From positions 35,961,107 through 36,025,106 of the forward strand of contig OZ018388.1 in assembly GCA_963969525.1 (NCBI GenBank): a DNA stretch of 64,000 nucleotides, in the 5' to 3' direction. The stretch's first letter is position 1. The number at the start of each line of letters is the position of its first letter. The notes under the pieces are model-generated. The model did no database searches and had not been told where the DNA came from. It saw nothing but the letters and a program-made list of their open reading frames with translations. Shown in pieces: positions 1-9,915 of this stretch. A program made the position numbers and the translations under genes. This DNA comes from Ontholestes murinus (Eukaryota; Arthropoda; Insecta; Coleoptera; Staphylinidae).

Positions 1-1301
1 ATTTGTTTAAATCACAAAACCTACATATTACATCAAAATTAAAAAGTCTTAACATGACCCTTTATCAATACTTGTACACCCTGTCCTGAATTCACTCTAT
101 AGGCAATTTATCTAATACAAAACGTTATGTTTGAGAATTTACACAGAAGAACGGATCCAGACATTTTTTTCTCTTTTATATTGTTCAAATTGAATTTGTA
201 TAATAATTTTTATGTCAGTTTTCTGTATATTAAATATTGAAGGTCTTAATTTGCGAAGGATAGCATCAGATTTATTATTTTTATTATTTTCCAAAGAACT
301 AATATACGAAACAGAGACCAAAAAATAAACTAATTTAAATTAAGTGTTTTGCAAATTAACAAACATTATTATATTTTAGATGTCCGATTACAAATAGTAT
401 ACTATTGTACCTAAAATTATTGTATCGAAAATCCCTCCTAGTTTCTATCGATATTTTCTAAGCAATGTTGTGTAATTAAAATATATATAATAGAATAGAA
501 TTTTATTTATTTGTTGCTACATCTAGTAAATAACACATTGCTGATTACAGGGTAGATGATTCGAACGCCAAAATAATAAACTTAAATAATTAATTGAGAA
601 TAAATTAAAATTTTAAATTACATTCTTTAAAGTGTTCATCTATTGAATGATAGGCATAATTAAATGAATGAGTTTTAATTTTTTTAATGTGGAAAATGGC
701 AAATTTCTGAACTGTGAACTTAATTAATTAAATAGTTTTATTCAGACATTAACGACAGATTCGCCGTAAAGTGCACTTTTATGAGATTGTATCCACAAAA
801 GTGATTTTCGGCGAGTAGCATAAGAATGATTTAACAATTTAATTTTATAAATTGAAGGTAAAGTTAAAATGCGTTCTTGAATAATACAAATTTTACATGT
901 TCCTCGGTAATATTAGCCGCAATACTTTTTTTGTAAAATGAACAGCCTTTTTATTTGTGGTGCCTTACTCCGCATTAAGATATTTCTTGATAAATGTGAA
1001 TAGACACAACCGTGATAAATTTGCATGATAGCATCATTGCTTAAGGTATGCCTTAATTGTAATATTGAATAATTTTTGTACAAACATGGTCTATTTGCTT
1101 ATGCCAATGTAATTTGCTGTCAATTACTAATCCTAGAAAATTTACAGAATCTTTTAATACTTGTTCTTTCCCTTTAATATTTATTTTAAAGGAAGATGGC
1201 AATTGCTTCTTTTTGCTGAAGTGTACACAAACAGTTTTTGCAAAATTTGTTATTAAAACATTCTGATCACACGATAAATTAAAATCAGTTATTATAGTTT
1301 C

Positions 1302-1523
1302 TTATAAATTTGACGATGAGACCAAATTAGTTGTATCATCTGCAAATATTATAAGTTTACCAAGAGATAGTGATTCTGGTAAATCATTTACAAATAGTAT
1401 GAATAATAAAGGTCCAAAAACAGACCCTTGAGTTATTCCTACATTTAAGATATTTACTTTTGATATATTATTCTCAATTTTTAATTGAAACTTTCTATTT
1501 TGTAAATACGATTTCAAAAACAT
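1302..1523 (-). pseudogene. Reverse transcriptase fragment of NL1 (palm motifs)
   Basis: This is the longest open stretch of NL1, 73 residues. It carries the RT fingers/palm signature GITQGSVFGPLLFILFVN and the catalytic box FADDT, so both aspartates of the active site remain. The Pro of the usual PQGS is Thr here. The reading continues in other frames on both sides, so this is a fragment of a larger dead ORF2 rather than a gene. Confidence 0.8.
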
Positions 1524-1765
1524 TTTAAATTTCTAAAATAAATTAATGCGATACTGTGTCGGAAGCTCTTAACAAATAGAAAAAAAGTCCAACAACGCAT
1601 TTTCTTGAGTCCTGAGTTAGAAATGATATATTACAGTAATTGGTAGCCTAGTGTCCCTGATGGTTTTTTTTGGATCTAAAACCTAAGCTTCTCAAATGAT
1701 TTTGAGATGATGGAAAGTATAGAAACAGGCCTATAGTTTTAGAATTGGCGTTATAATATATATTC

Positions 1766-2894
1766 TGGGGTGACCGGGAAAAAAATATTTTTTTAGAATC
1801 GGCTCTTCTTCTGGAATTAGTCATAGTGATCCTTGAGAAGTTCTGATACCAAATATCAGATCATTTGATTGAAGTTTAGAGGCCGCTCAAATCAAACTCA
1901 ACAAATCCGCGAATCATTGGTATTTATCCGATAAAACGAAAGGATTGTCGTTATTCGATGAAAATGTCTCCGTCGATAAGAAAAGGAAAATCGTCGACAC
2001 GTTGAAAAACAATATTAAGTGCGATGTTCAGTCCAAGCGGGTTAAAATCAATTTGAATAGTGCACCCGAGTTAGAGTTGTGAAAAAACCGTGAAATTCAA
2101 GACTTGGTTTCGAATAAAACGAAAAACTGGTCTCGCGTTTCGGAATCGACAAAGATTTTCTGAACATTAAACCTAGTTTGTGGGAATCAAATGATCAATA
2201 TAGTAAATTAAAAACATATTAATCACAGTTGCACGTGGTAAATGATATGGCTGAAAGAGCCGTAGTGTTAGCTAAAAAGTTTAACACTTTGATTACGAAT
2301 TCAATTGTTTAAATCTGACCTTGACCACGTTTTGAATTAAAACAGGTTTTTCCACATAAGATATGTTATTAAAATATGAGTACTTAATTTCATAAGTGTT
2401 TAATAAATAAAGAAAAAACTCTTGAAATCGCCGCTCAGAGCACCTGGAAATCCCGGGTTACAGAAAGTTGGAGGTACCAGTAAGTGGTGCAAAGGTATTA
2501 CACTAAGTCTCACATGTATTATTTAGTGTTTAAGATCAAAAACAGCGATGATCTGTCAGCCGAAGTTATACGTCAAGTTATCCGGAAATACGAAAATTTT
2601 GACCAAAATTAACATCTAAAAATGCGCGATGCGTTTCAGTTTCAAATACCGCCAATAATATGAGTTTAATAATCAAAACCTTTTCTATATAATGTTTTTC
2701 AATTGGAAAGTACGTTATGGCAACTTAGTAATGGGTTTTGGAAATGCCACAGACTTTTATCCGCCGAAAAAACAGATTTCAGGTTTTTCTTCATACTTTT
2801 GATTTGGGCGACCTAGGACTTCTCAAGGATCACTATGACTAATTTCAGAAGAAGAGCCGATTCTAAAAATAAAGTTTTTTTCCTGGTCACCCTA
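1766..2894 (+). mobile_element. TIR DNA transposon with 8-bp target duplications
   Basis: Terminal inverted repeats of about 80 bp with few mismatches start TGGGGTGACC on the left and, read inward, TAGGGTGACC on the right. The flanks are identical 8-bp direct repeats ATATATTC at 1758-1765 and 2895-2902. The element sits inside the RT of NL1 between the WKMKLIRIY and NYRPVS motifs. An 8-bp duplication fits hAT, P or Merlin-type transposases, but I cannot assign the superfamily. Internal coding remnants are listed separately. Confidence 0.85.
1880..2312 (+). pseudogene. Decayed protein of unknown family inside the TIR transposon
   Basis: A plus-strand reading gives KLNKSANHWYLSDKTKG, then DKKRKIVDTLKNNIKC, a stop near 2080, and after a frameshift FGIDKDFLNIKPSLWESN, one stop, then VVNDMAERAVVLAKKFN and a terminal stop near 2312. 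Codon-like conservation across two frames indicates a real but dead coding region. The NDMAER...AKKFN block resembles the C-terminal part of a widespread uncharacterised arthropod protein that I recall but cannot name. It could be a passenger or part of a transposase. No DDE motif is visible here. Confidence 0.55.
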
Positions 2895-4384
2895 ATATAT
2901 TCGGATAAGTTTCATTTTCCAAAGTTCAATTAAATAAAAATGTTAGTATATGTGCAATATCACCATTAGATATTGAATAAAATAACTTGTAATAGCTTTC
3001 TCCGCAGTTTATTTTTTATTACGCTAAGTGTACATTTCGTTTACAAAGTAAACATTATCACTAGCTGTACAAGTACCATACTTTTAAAAATATTTGAGGT
3101 GAGATTATCATGCCAATAGGACTGTCTTGTATTCAGATTGTCTTTTGCAACTTCAATATACATTACATCAAAAAATTATTAATTTGATATAGAAGCTTGT
3201 GCTACTTTACATTCTTTTGAAACACTAGTTCAAAAGTGTTGAAAAAGTTTTTATTTTATTACTGCCGCAAATTAATTACCAAACATATTTGATATTCAAT
3301 AACTATCTTTAATTACAACGTCATTCACTTTTAAAGTCATGTTTGTATTTGTTTTAAAATTGCCTTCTTCCTTTTTAATAATTGACACATTTTATTCGAT
3401 TTAAATAATAATTCTTAATTAAGTTAAAAATCGAATATTACAAAATAATTTGACATTTTGTGAGAATGTTCGCTTTTTAACGAGTATTACGATTGCCACA
3501 TTTTTTTTGTTATTATTTTTAAATGATCCCTTTCGAGTGCCAATTGCTTTGTGTACCATGGATCTTTAGATATATTTATCTTCCTAATTATAATCGGACA
3601 TGATTGATCTAATATTAATTGCATATTTTCTATTAATATTGTTATTGCACGATTTACATCCAAAGCGTTATAAATGGTTGTCCAATCAAATTTATTGATT
3701 ATATGCGCAAATTTAGTTAAATTAAATTCATTAAAAAAACGCGATGTTAGTGTTTTAAACAATGTTACATTTTTATATTTTGGACACCAAGTACTAATGA
3801 TAAATGATCTGCAATTTTATTACCAAAACTTAAATTCGTTGCCAGATAGTCTAGACATGATTTCGATATAATGAATTAGTATCTCACTTAACCCGTGGTG
3901 AAAAATTTTTGTATTAATTTGGTTGAATTAATGATTTCGATATGTTTCTATTTGCTCCAGCACTAATACGGTGTTTGTAATATTTAAATTAAATGCATTT
4001 AATACATCCAAAAGTTCGTTTTTGCCATTATTTCATATTAAAATCTCCACATAAAAATTATTATTTTTTTATTATTATAGGCTGTATATTGTGCGAAATT
4101 AGCATTTTGAATATTAAGGAAAATATAATTATTACACTACCAATTACATATAAATGTTAGACCATCTTGATTTGCAGTCTTCATATTTTAAAAACGTCAT
4201 AAGTAAATGACAAAAATAAAAAAAATCCTTGTAGATCATTGTTGCTTATAAAAAATATAATTAATAATGGATTAGAATGTGGCACGACTGACGGAATAAA
4301 TAAAATAAACGAATAAATAAAATCTATTAAAAAATCCTTAATTTTGACATTAAGGTGAATACTTTAAATTCAATTGACAACATG

Positions 4385-4645
4385 GAACCTTAATGCCGGT
4401 TTTTGCGACTAAAATGTCATGGTTTACTCGATCAAAGGCTTTAGCAATATCGGGGAAATTGTTTGGACAGTATAATTAACTTCAAATCAATTGATAATTG
4501 AGATTTTGTAAAAAGGACAGTTTGTTGTGTCCACAATAAAAGCCATGCTACTCATCGATGATTAAATTCTTATACATTCAGTTCAACTTCAACTTGTACT
4601 GAAATTCCGCGGTAATTTGCTGAGATAATCTTCTGCGTTACAATT
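4385..4645 (-). pseudogene. RT fragment NL2 (NYRGIS and AFDRVNH motifs)
   Basis: On the minus strand NYRGISVQ is read near 4600 and DIAKAFDRVNHDILV near 4400-4440, in different frames, with HGFYCGHNK-like residues between them. These are RT motifs of CR1/Jockey-type elements, and the first catalytic Asp (AFD) is retained. Upstream and downstream parts of the element are missing or unrecognisable. It resembles the NYRGIS-type RT at 9.9-12.0 kb rather than NL1. Confidence 0.65.
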
Positions 4646-4799
4646 GATTGAATAATAATATTAACTGAATAATCTCAATTATTTTATTAATTGGTTTCAT
4701 AATCGTTTTATAATTAGTCGATATATATTTTTTCAAATAAGGAACGCATAAAGACAGTTTATCACTTATAATATGTATCTATTATTTCATTTAATTTAT

Positions 4800-5110
4800 A
4801 TCGGTCAACTCTTACAGGGAATCCCCCGTTAGGTAATAAATCGGTGTGCACGCGCCAAGTGGTCTCCTCCGTCTCCCACCTGGTCCGGATCGGGAATCTC
4901 CCAAAACGCCGCAATTGTATTTATTACCTCAGTTCCCATTTATTACCCGGAGGTGCGTTTTCAAACGTGCCGTCGCAACCCTAAACAGCATTAATCTCGC
5001 CTGCAATTACCGACGATAACAATGCGCTGTTTGCACATTCACCTTCTGCATAATCTTCTCGGTTTACAATATGGGAAACACGCGAATTTTAATTAGATTC
5101 ACGGTCGGCG
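4800..5110. other. GC-richer island, candidate conserved noncoding element
   Basis: Base composition rises sharply against the surrounding AT-rich DNA, with many CpGs, and there is no open frame or repeat signature. It contains three TTTATTAC/GTAATAAA octamers within about 120 bp (near 4832, 4918 and 4938). That pattern would fit a homeodomain-bound enhancer, but this is inference. It could also be an exapted or single-copy region of no function. Confidence 0.35.
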
Positions 5111-5210
5111 TAAAAATTGGGTTATTCCTGTTAATGCCATAATTCAATAATTCACCAGATGTAATATAGTTTGCACAAAAATAATTATGTTTTTCGCGTT
5201 TTCAATTTTA

Positions 5211-5424
5211 ATTAATTGATTTAACATTAATTTACGAGTGGACATTGAATACAATAAATATTAATTAAATTACTCCTACTGTATTTAATTACATATATAA
5301 TAATAACATTAATAATAATTAATTGATTTAACATTAATTTTCGAGTGGACATTGAACACAATGAATATTAATTAAATTACTCCTACTGTATTTAATTACA
5401 TATATAATAATAACATTATTAATA
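5211..5424 (+). repeat. Tandem duplication, 107-bp unit x2
   Basis: Two adjacent copies start with ATTAATTGATTTAACATTAA at 5211 and 5318. They differ at only a few positions (for example TTACGAGTGG against TTCGAGTGG), so the period is 107 bp and the duplication is fairly recent. The sequence is AT-rich with no coding potential. Confidence 0.9.
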
Positions 5425-5744
5425 TGCCCTTATATTTGTCAGTGCAGTGGCATTTTTTGAATCTACTCTAAAACATACCACCAATACAATGGATACAAAA
5501 TATAAGTCAATATGTACGTACACCTTCCTAAAAAAATAAATAATTATTACAAAATTATTAATAAATATCGAATATGTGCTGTGTGAAGTAATTCGGTCAT
5601 ATACTTATGTTTCATAAATATTTTATCGAAACACAATAAATGTACTACTTCTCCCAGTTTATAGTCAATATTACATAATAATTAACTCGTTTACTTTACA
5701 TTTATATATAATCCACATTCTAGTTTCGGCTTAATAAATAGTTG

Positions 5745-6060
5745 AACTATTGGACTCAAACGGCGCGCATCTCTTCATAAATGACTCCGTGGCGGCATAT
5801 CAAAGCGCGCAATTAGTCAAGGCGGCTGTTTTCTTTGGCAAAATTGTGGACGTTTTGCAAAAAGCAAAACAGACGCTGGCTAAAATTACGCCGCGCACAT
5901 TTTGGAAACTGGAAAGTCCTCCTAATCCCGTTTATTAACCACCGGTGAGCGGGCTCGGGGGAGCCCCCGATAAGGGCTAATGGTTTTGGTTTTCCCACGG
6001 ATTTCAAAAGCTAAAGGTGACAATCGGATTTAATGACCTACTAGTTTTCGAATCCGTAGT
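5745..6060. other. GC-richer island with short open frames on both strands
   Basis: A compact CpG-containing island includes GGGCTCGGGGGAGCCCCC near 5950, itself a small inverted repeat. Open frames of about 60 codons exist on both strands (5750-5938 plus, 5813-6007 minus), but neither shows a recognisable domain. Open frames are expected by chance where stop codons are rare. I treat it as a candidate conserved noncoding element, or less likely an exon. Confidence 0.3.
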
Positions 6061-6900
6061 TGCAAAACGTGACCTATTATAGATTATGATCCATTTATTA
6101 TGATACTGCAAAAAAATGAAAAACTTTTGCTACTATTTATATTATGATAAATCAAATGTTTCAAAGAATCAATATTTACTTAAAATTGAAAACAAAGTAC
6201 CAGTTTTAAAATGATCTTTACATGTTGTTACTTATTGATAATCCTTACATTTTCTGCTACAATCTAACTTTTATGTAAATCTCGATTATTTGACAAAATT
6301 GTTTTTATTTTTTTTATTATTCTTTAGAAGAAATTTATACAACATTTTAAAAAATATTAATAAACAACAATAATAAACGATTTTATAATACGTACAAGTT
6401 TCATTATAGCGGAAAATATATTCATTATTTCTAAAAGAAAAACCAGTGAATAATTGATCAAAGCATTTGATTAATAAATGGCAAAGGAACGAAAGTTAAA
6501 ATTTTGATATCAAAAAACAGTTCAAAACATTCTAAATAAATATATCCTTTTTTTAAATTGCTAAAATTCAATTTGAAATATGTTTAAAAATATTTTGACC
6601 ACATCTTTTAAAACTAAATTAAAACTATTGGTATTTGCTAAGTAAAAAATGCATTGAAAATTTTCTTTAAAAACTTCTAAAAAGATAAAATTTAGTCCAA
6701 ATTAACAATTTGTTTAAAACTTTTATAATTCATCAAAAAGAACAATATTTGTTAAAATATTGTCCGCATTGAATTTGCCGTATATTGCCGGTGTGGGAAT
6801 TTGAGTACGAATTTTCATTGATTTATCATGGATATACTGTGAATTAAACAATTCAGATAAGTAAAAAATTTGTTAATAACTCAAATGTTTAGATTTAATT
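6060..6900. other. AT-rich DNA, nothing recognised
   Basis: No coding, repeat or motif signal could be supported here. Most of it is A/T runs with scattered stops in all frames. Confidence 0.5.
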
Positions 6901-7262
6901 GTGTTTTCAATGAAAGAAGTGTGGGCACATCACGCAGAACTCGAGACCAGCCTGCAGTTTTTCTTGCGTTAATTTTTTGCGGCATTTAAAACTGGCCTGC
7001 GTTCGATTTATTTATTTATTTGCTATCAATTAGAAATTCGAATTTATTTCAATTAATTCATTTAAGGAATTTATTTGATTATATTAATTTGCATCTGTTT
7101 TACTGTGTTAACCTTACGTGGCCTACCTGTTTGTTTTTGTCAGTCACTCTGATCGGCCCCCGAGTGTGAAAAGTGTAATCGTTTACCTACCTAGCTTTGT
7201 TCCTTTATTCCTAATTTCTAAATTTTAATTACACCACGATCTAAATTTTAAATTACACCACG

Positions 7263-8237
7263 ATGTCTAATAAACAGGATACTTATAAAACTAAATCATC
7301 GACTGATCAATTATGTATTGGTAAATGTGAAAAAATGGTAGCTAATAAAACGACTTGCCCCAATTGTAATAAGTATTGTTATCCTTCATGCTTAGCTAAT
7401 CACTCATGCGAGAACGAACAATTAAAAGATCTTATGTCGATCGTGAAGGAATTACAAAGTTCGATTAAATCACTTGATCAATGAAAATTCTGAAATTAAA
7501 CTGATAATATCTGAAATGACTGGTTTGAAACAGGAGAATACGAGGTTAAACACTGCAGTAGATCAATTATTAAATAAAATTCAAGAATTGGAAGTAAAAT
7601 TGGATTCCTCGAATCAAATGAATGACGCGAGTGTGGGAACAACTGACTGTACATCGTCTAATTCTGCGATAGATCAATTATTAAGTAAAATTCAAGAGTT
7701 AGAAGTAAAATTGGACTCATCGAATCAAATCAATAATGCAAGTTTAGGAACAACCGAGTGTACATCATCTAATGTTATAAATGAGGTGAATGATAGAGCT
7801 TCCAGAATGTGTAATATTATATTATATAACGTTGCCGAGACGTCTTCGTCCGATATTAAAACTCGAATTGAACATGATAAAGCGACAGCCAATCAGATTT
7901 TGCAAACATCGTCTGATGTTAAGATGGATTTTAAAATTCTTAGGTTAGGAAAACAAACACCTCGACCATTAAAACTCATATTTGATAACCAACCTACTGC
8001 TTTGAATATTTTAAAAAATGTTGCTCCAGTTATTAATAAAAATTCTGAAATAAAAATCTTACAAGAATGCAACGCGAATATTTAAAATCACTATACACAG
8101 AGCTAGAGGTTAGGAAAGAGAAATGTAAAGATGATTTGGTTATTCGGTATATAAATAATTATCCACGAATAACTAAAAAGAAGAAGACGCTCACTCCTGC
8201 CAGTGCGACCCCCTCGAATCTTTCTACAAAAAACTGA
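7263..8237 (+). pseudogene. ORF1 of non-LTR element NL3 (zinc finger, coiled coil, nucleic-acid-binding domain)
   Basis: ATG at 7263 opens a gag-like ORF1. Residues 18-49 form a PHD-like zinc-binding module with CIGKC, CPNC, CYPSC and HSC spacing. A frameshift near 7480 moves the frame to 7474-8085, with a long coiled coil rich in Leu, Glu and Lys, then a domain beginning NIILYNVAE and RLGKQTPRPLKLIF. A second frameshift near 8067 leads to QREYLKSLYTELEVRKEK and LVIRYINNYPRIT, with a stop at 8237. This order (finger, coiled coil, RRM-like or FP25K-like domain) is typical of ORF1 in arthropod CR1/Jockey-type elements, which binds element RNA. The 5' UTR probably runs from about 6905. A 24-bp direct duplication ending in CACGAT precedes the start, and the ATG lies in its second copy. 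Confidence 0.85.
7561..7782 (+). repeat. In-frame 111-bp tandem duplication within ORF1
   Basis: Two consecutive 37-codon blocks start at 7561 and 7672. They encode DQLLNKIQELEVKLDSSNQ and DQLLSKIQELEVKLDSSNQ, followed by similar GTTDCTSSN and GTTECTSSN tails. The duplication lengthens the coiled coil by about five heptads without breaking frame. Divergence between the units is moderate, so it predates the frameshifts or was under selection in the live element. Confidence 0.9.
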
Positions 8238-8790
8238 AGTTATATTGCCATAATGTAGGTGGACTACGAACAAAAATCAACGATTTTATGCATGCGGTTA
8301 ATTTATGTTACTACGATGTTATCATTATTGTGGAAACCTGGTTGAATTCTAATATTTATGACAATGAATTTCGTTTAAAAAATTATACAATTTTTAGAAC
8401 TGATCGATCAATACGGAACTGTATATTGTCACAGCTTATTTCTGTTGAAGCAACATGTGTTGAACAATGTTTTATCTTATTAAGTATTGGTTCTAATAAA
8501 TTAGTAGTAGGTGGGGCTTACATACCTCCTAACTCTCCTTTTGAAAAATATGAAGCTCACGCGAAAACAATTGAATCTTTATCTGATACTTATATCGATA
8601 CAGATTTTTTTATTTTTGGGGATTATAACCTTCCTCATATCCAATGGACATTAACCGAATCGAATCATATTAATGAATCAAATAATATAAACAATTTATC
8701 CGCAAATATTTTAATTGAATCGTTTAGCTTTTTAAACATGACACAGATTAATAATATACCGAACAGCATCATTCCAAATTGCTCTACCAA
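8234..8790 (+). pseudogene. Apurinic-type endonuclease domain of ORF2, NL3 (truncated)
   Basis: Directly after, and overlapping, the ORF1 stop, the frame reads YCHNVGGLRTKI, then VETWLNSNIYDNEF, YTIFRTDRS, GGAYIPPNSPFEKYE and IFGDYNLPHIQW. These are successive motifs of the AP-like endonuclease that nicks target DNA for target-primed reverse transcription. The usual GDFN is GDYN. The domain stops at a hairpin beginning at 8773. No SDH box or RT follows, so the copy is 3'-truncated or its remainder was lost at the hairpin. Confidence 0.85.
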
Positions 8791-8864
8791 GTCATGTCAC
8801 TAAGGATATGTTATGGTTCTTGCTAACATATCCTTAGTGACACGACTTGGTAGAGCAATTTGGA
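8773..8864. repeat. Snap-back inverted repeat, 41-bp arms, 10-bp loop
   Basis: Arms at 8773-8813 and 8824-8864 are reverse complements with one mismatch (position 8794), around the loop TGGTTCTTGC. It sits exactly where the endonuclease reading of NL3 ends. I found no target-site duplication around it. Confidence 0.9.
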
Positions 8865-8974
8865 TGTGTGCGACCTAATAAGTGGCTAATAAGGTAAATC
8901 TTCCGCAGTTTCATTCCAACGTTAAGGCGGAAGAATTAACAACAAATATAAGTTCCAAAAATTGTACTGATGTG

Positions 8975-9050
8975 CGAGATTGAGAGATACGCCGTGCTGA
9001 CGAGCCACAATAATGCCGAAACAGCTGTCCGCGGATTTTCCCGATCTTGT
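8975..9050 (+). ncRNA. Hammerhead ribozyme candidate (type I)
   Basis: The catalytic core is present in order. CTGACGA (8997-9003) is followed by a stem II hairpin and GAAA (9018-9021). A 2-bp stem III with loop AGCT follows, then the cleavage triplet GTC ending at 9029. Stem I adjacent to the core is five pairs: CCGTG (8992-8996) with CGCGG (9030-9034), one of them G-U. Stem II has pairs 9004/9017, 9006/9015 and 9007/9014 but a C-C mismatch at 9005/9016. Short stem III hammerheads of this layout are known from Penelope-like elements and retrozymes. No RT of that kind is visible next to it. Activity may be reduced by the mismatch. Confidence 0.6.
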
Positions 9051-9101
9051 ACATCGGTACATTGTTTGAAAATTTTTCAACGCCATTAGCACAAAAAATT
9101 A

Positions 9102-9103
<2 letters not shown>

Positions 9104-9160
<57 letters not shown>

Positions 9161-9300
9161 CATACATAGACATACATACTCACACACACATACATACACA
9201 TACACATATATATACATAAATACATATGCGTACACACACACACATACATACATATACATATATACACAAATACATGCATGTACACACACAAATATCACAA
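9104..9300. repeat. Microsatellite: (TA)n then (CATA/CACA)n
   Basis: About 50 bp of pure TA dinucleotides is followed by imperfect CATA and CACA runs up to about 9300. Long open frames on the minus strand here (rich in Tyr, Cys, Val, Ile) are artefacts of the repeat. Confidence 0.95.
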
Positions 9301-9369
9301 ATATATAGTGTGATATCAACAAAGAAAATGTTTTATTTAAATAATCAGGATGTATCATGAAATGATTAA

Positions 9370-9570
9370 CCAAATTTAATTTAATTTAATTTATTATACG
9401 GAATCTCCATTTACATAAATTAAAACAAAAATAGTTACAACAAATATATTCATACACACTACATGAAATTTAAAACCCAATCCCAAATGGTTTAACTTAT
9501 CACAATCACTATAGGTTATTAATGTTACTCTCGGTTATCCTGAAAATTTAATTTAAAAGTAGTAATATAC
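9370..9570 (-). mobile_element. 3'-end fragment of a non-LTR element (low information)
   Basis: Read on the minus strand it ends GTAAATGGAGATTCCGTATA followed by an AATAAATTAAATTAAA-type tail. The ATGG..ATNCCGT motif before an A-rich simple repeat recurs at the 3' ends near 13110 (minus) and, more loosely, 22665 and 53265. No coding part is attached. Confidence 0.4.
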
Positions 9571-9662
9571 AAAATAAATAAGTAAATACATAAATAAATA
9601 AATAAATAAATCAATGAATGAATGAATGAATGAATGAATGAATGACTGAATGAATGAATGAA

Positions 9663-9692
<30 letters not shown>
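9570..9692. repeat. Microsatellite (AAAT)n / (AATG)n
   Basis: This is a compound tetranucleotide array. On the minus strand it lies about 220 bp past the ORF2 stop of NL4, so it is probably the expanded 3' tail of that element rather than an independent array. Confidence 0.9.
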
Positions 9693-9693
<1 letters not shown>

Positions 9694-9915
9694 GAGTTAT
9701 ATCACAGATGAAAATGACTAAAGTTTTTTGTAAAAGTAAAATATCACAGATGTATAAATCACATAATAAATTGTACATAACAAACGTTGTACAAAAAATA
9801 TAACAAACAGGCATAAACATAATAAAATGGTTAAACAAATACAATCAAGATAAAATAAAACATTTAAATAATACAAAGTAAAATGTGAGTTTAAATAATA
9901 TAAATAATGGAAAAA

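Larger units (their letters stand above)
490..4110 (-). mobile_element. Non-LTR retrotransposon remnant NL1 (EN-RT), split by a TIR transposon
   Basis: A decayed ORF2 is read on the minus strand. Near 4050 the endonuclease motif FLCGDFNM is visible, followed by ELLDVLNAFN and ITNT. A linker lies at 3487-3762 (DWTTIYNALDVN, PWYTKQLALERDH). RT starts near 2930 (TLENETYPN in one frame, WKMKLIRIY in another), continues as NYRPVSILSIISKSFEKL at 1690-1740, then QGSVFGPLLFILFVNDLP and FADDT at 1302-1523. The thumb follows (FLGLVIDSKLHWHKQID, about 1090-1150) and the tail near 620-690 (FNYAYHSIDEHFKE). The 3' end is near 490, just past an ATTCTATTCTATT tract. Several stops and frameshifts make it non-functional. 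Clade is uncertain, within the CR1/Jockey group. The element at 1766-2894 inserted into it later. Confidence 0.85.

Noticed and set aside
139..321. 60-codon minus-strand open frame
   Set aside because: No domain and no neighbour context; expected by chance.
8911..9373. Minus-strand frames rich in Cys, Val, Tyr and Ile
   Set aside because: They are translations of the CATA/CACA and TA microsatellite.
9611..9844. Minus-strand frame ending in repeated YLFIYLFI and HSFIHSFIH
   Set aside because: Translation of the AAAT/AATG array and the 3' UTR of NL4.
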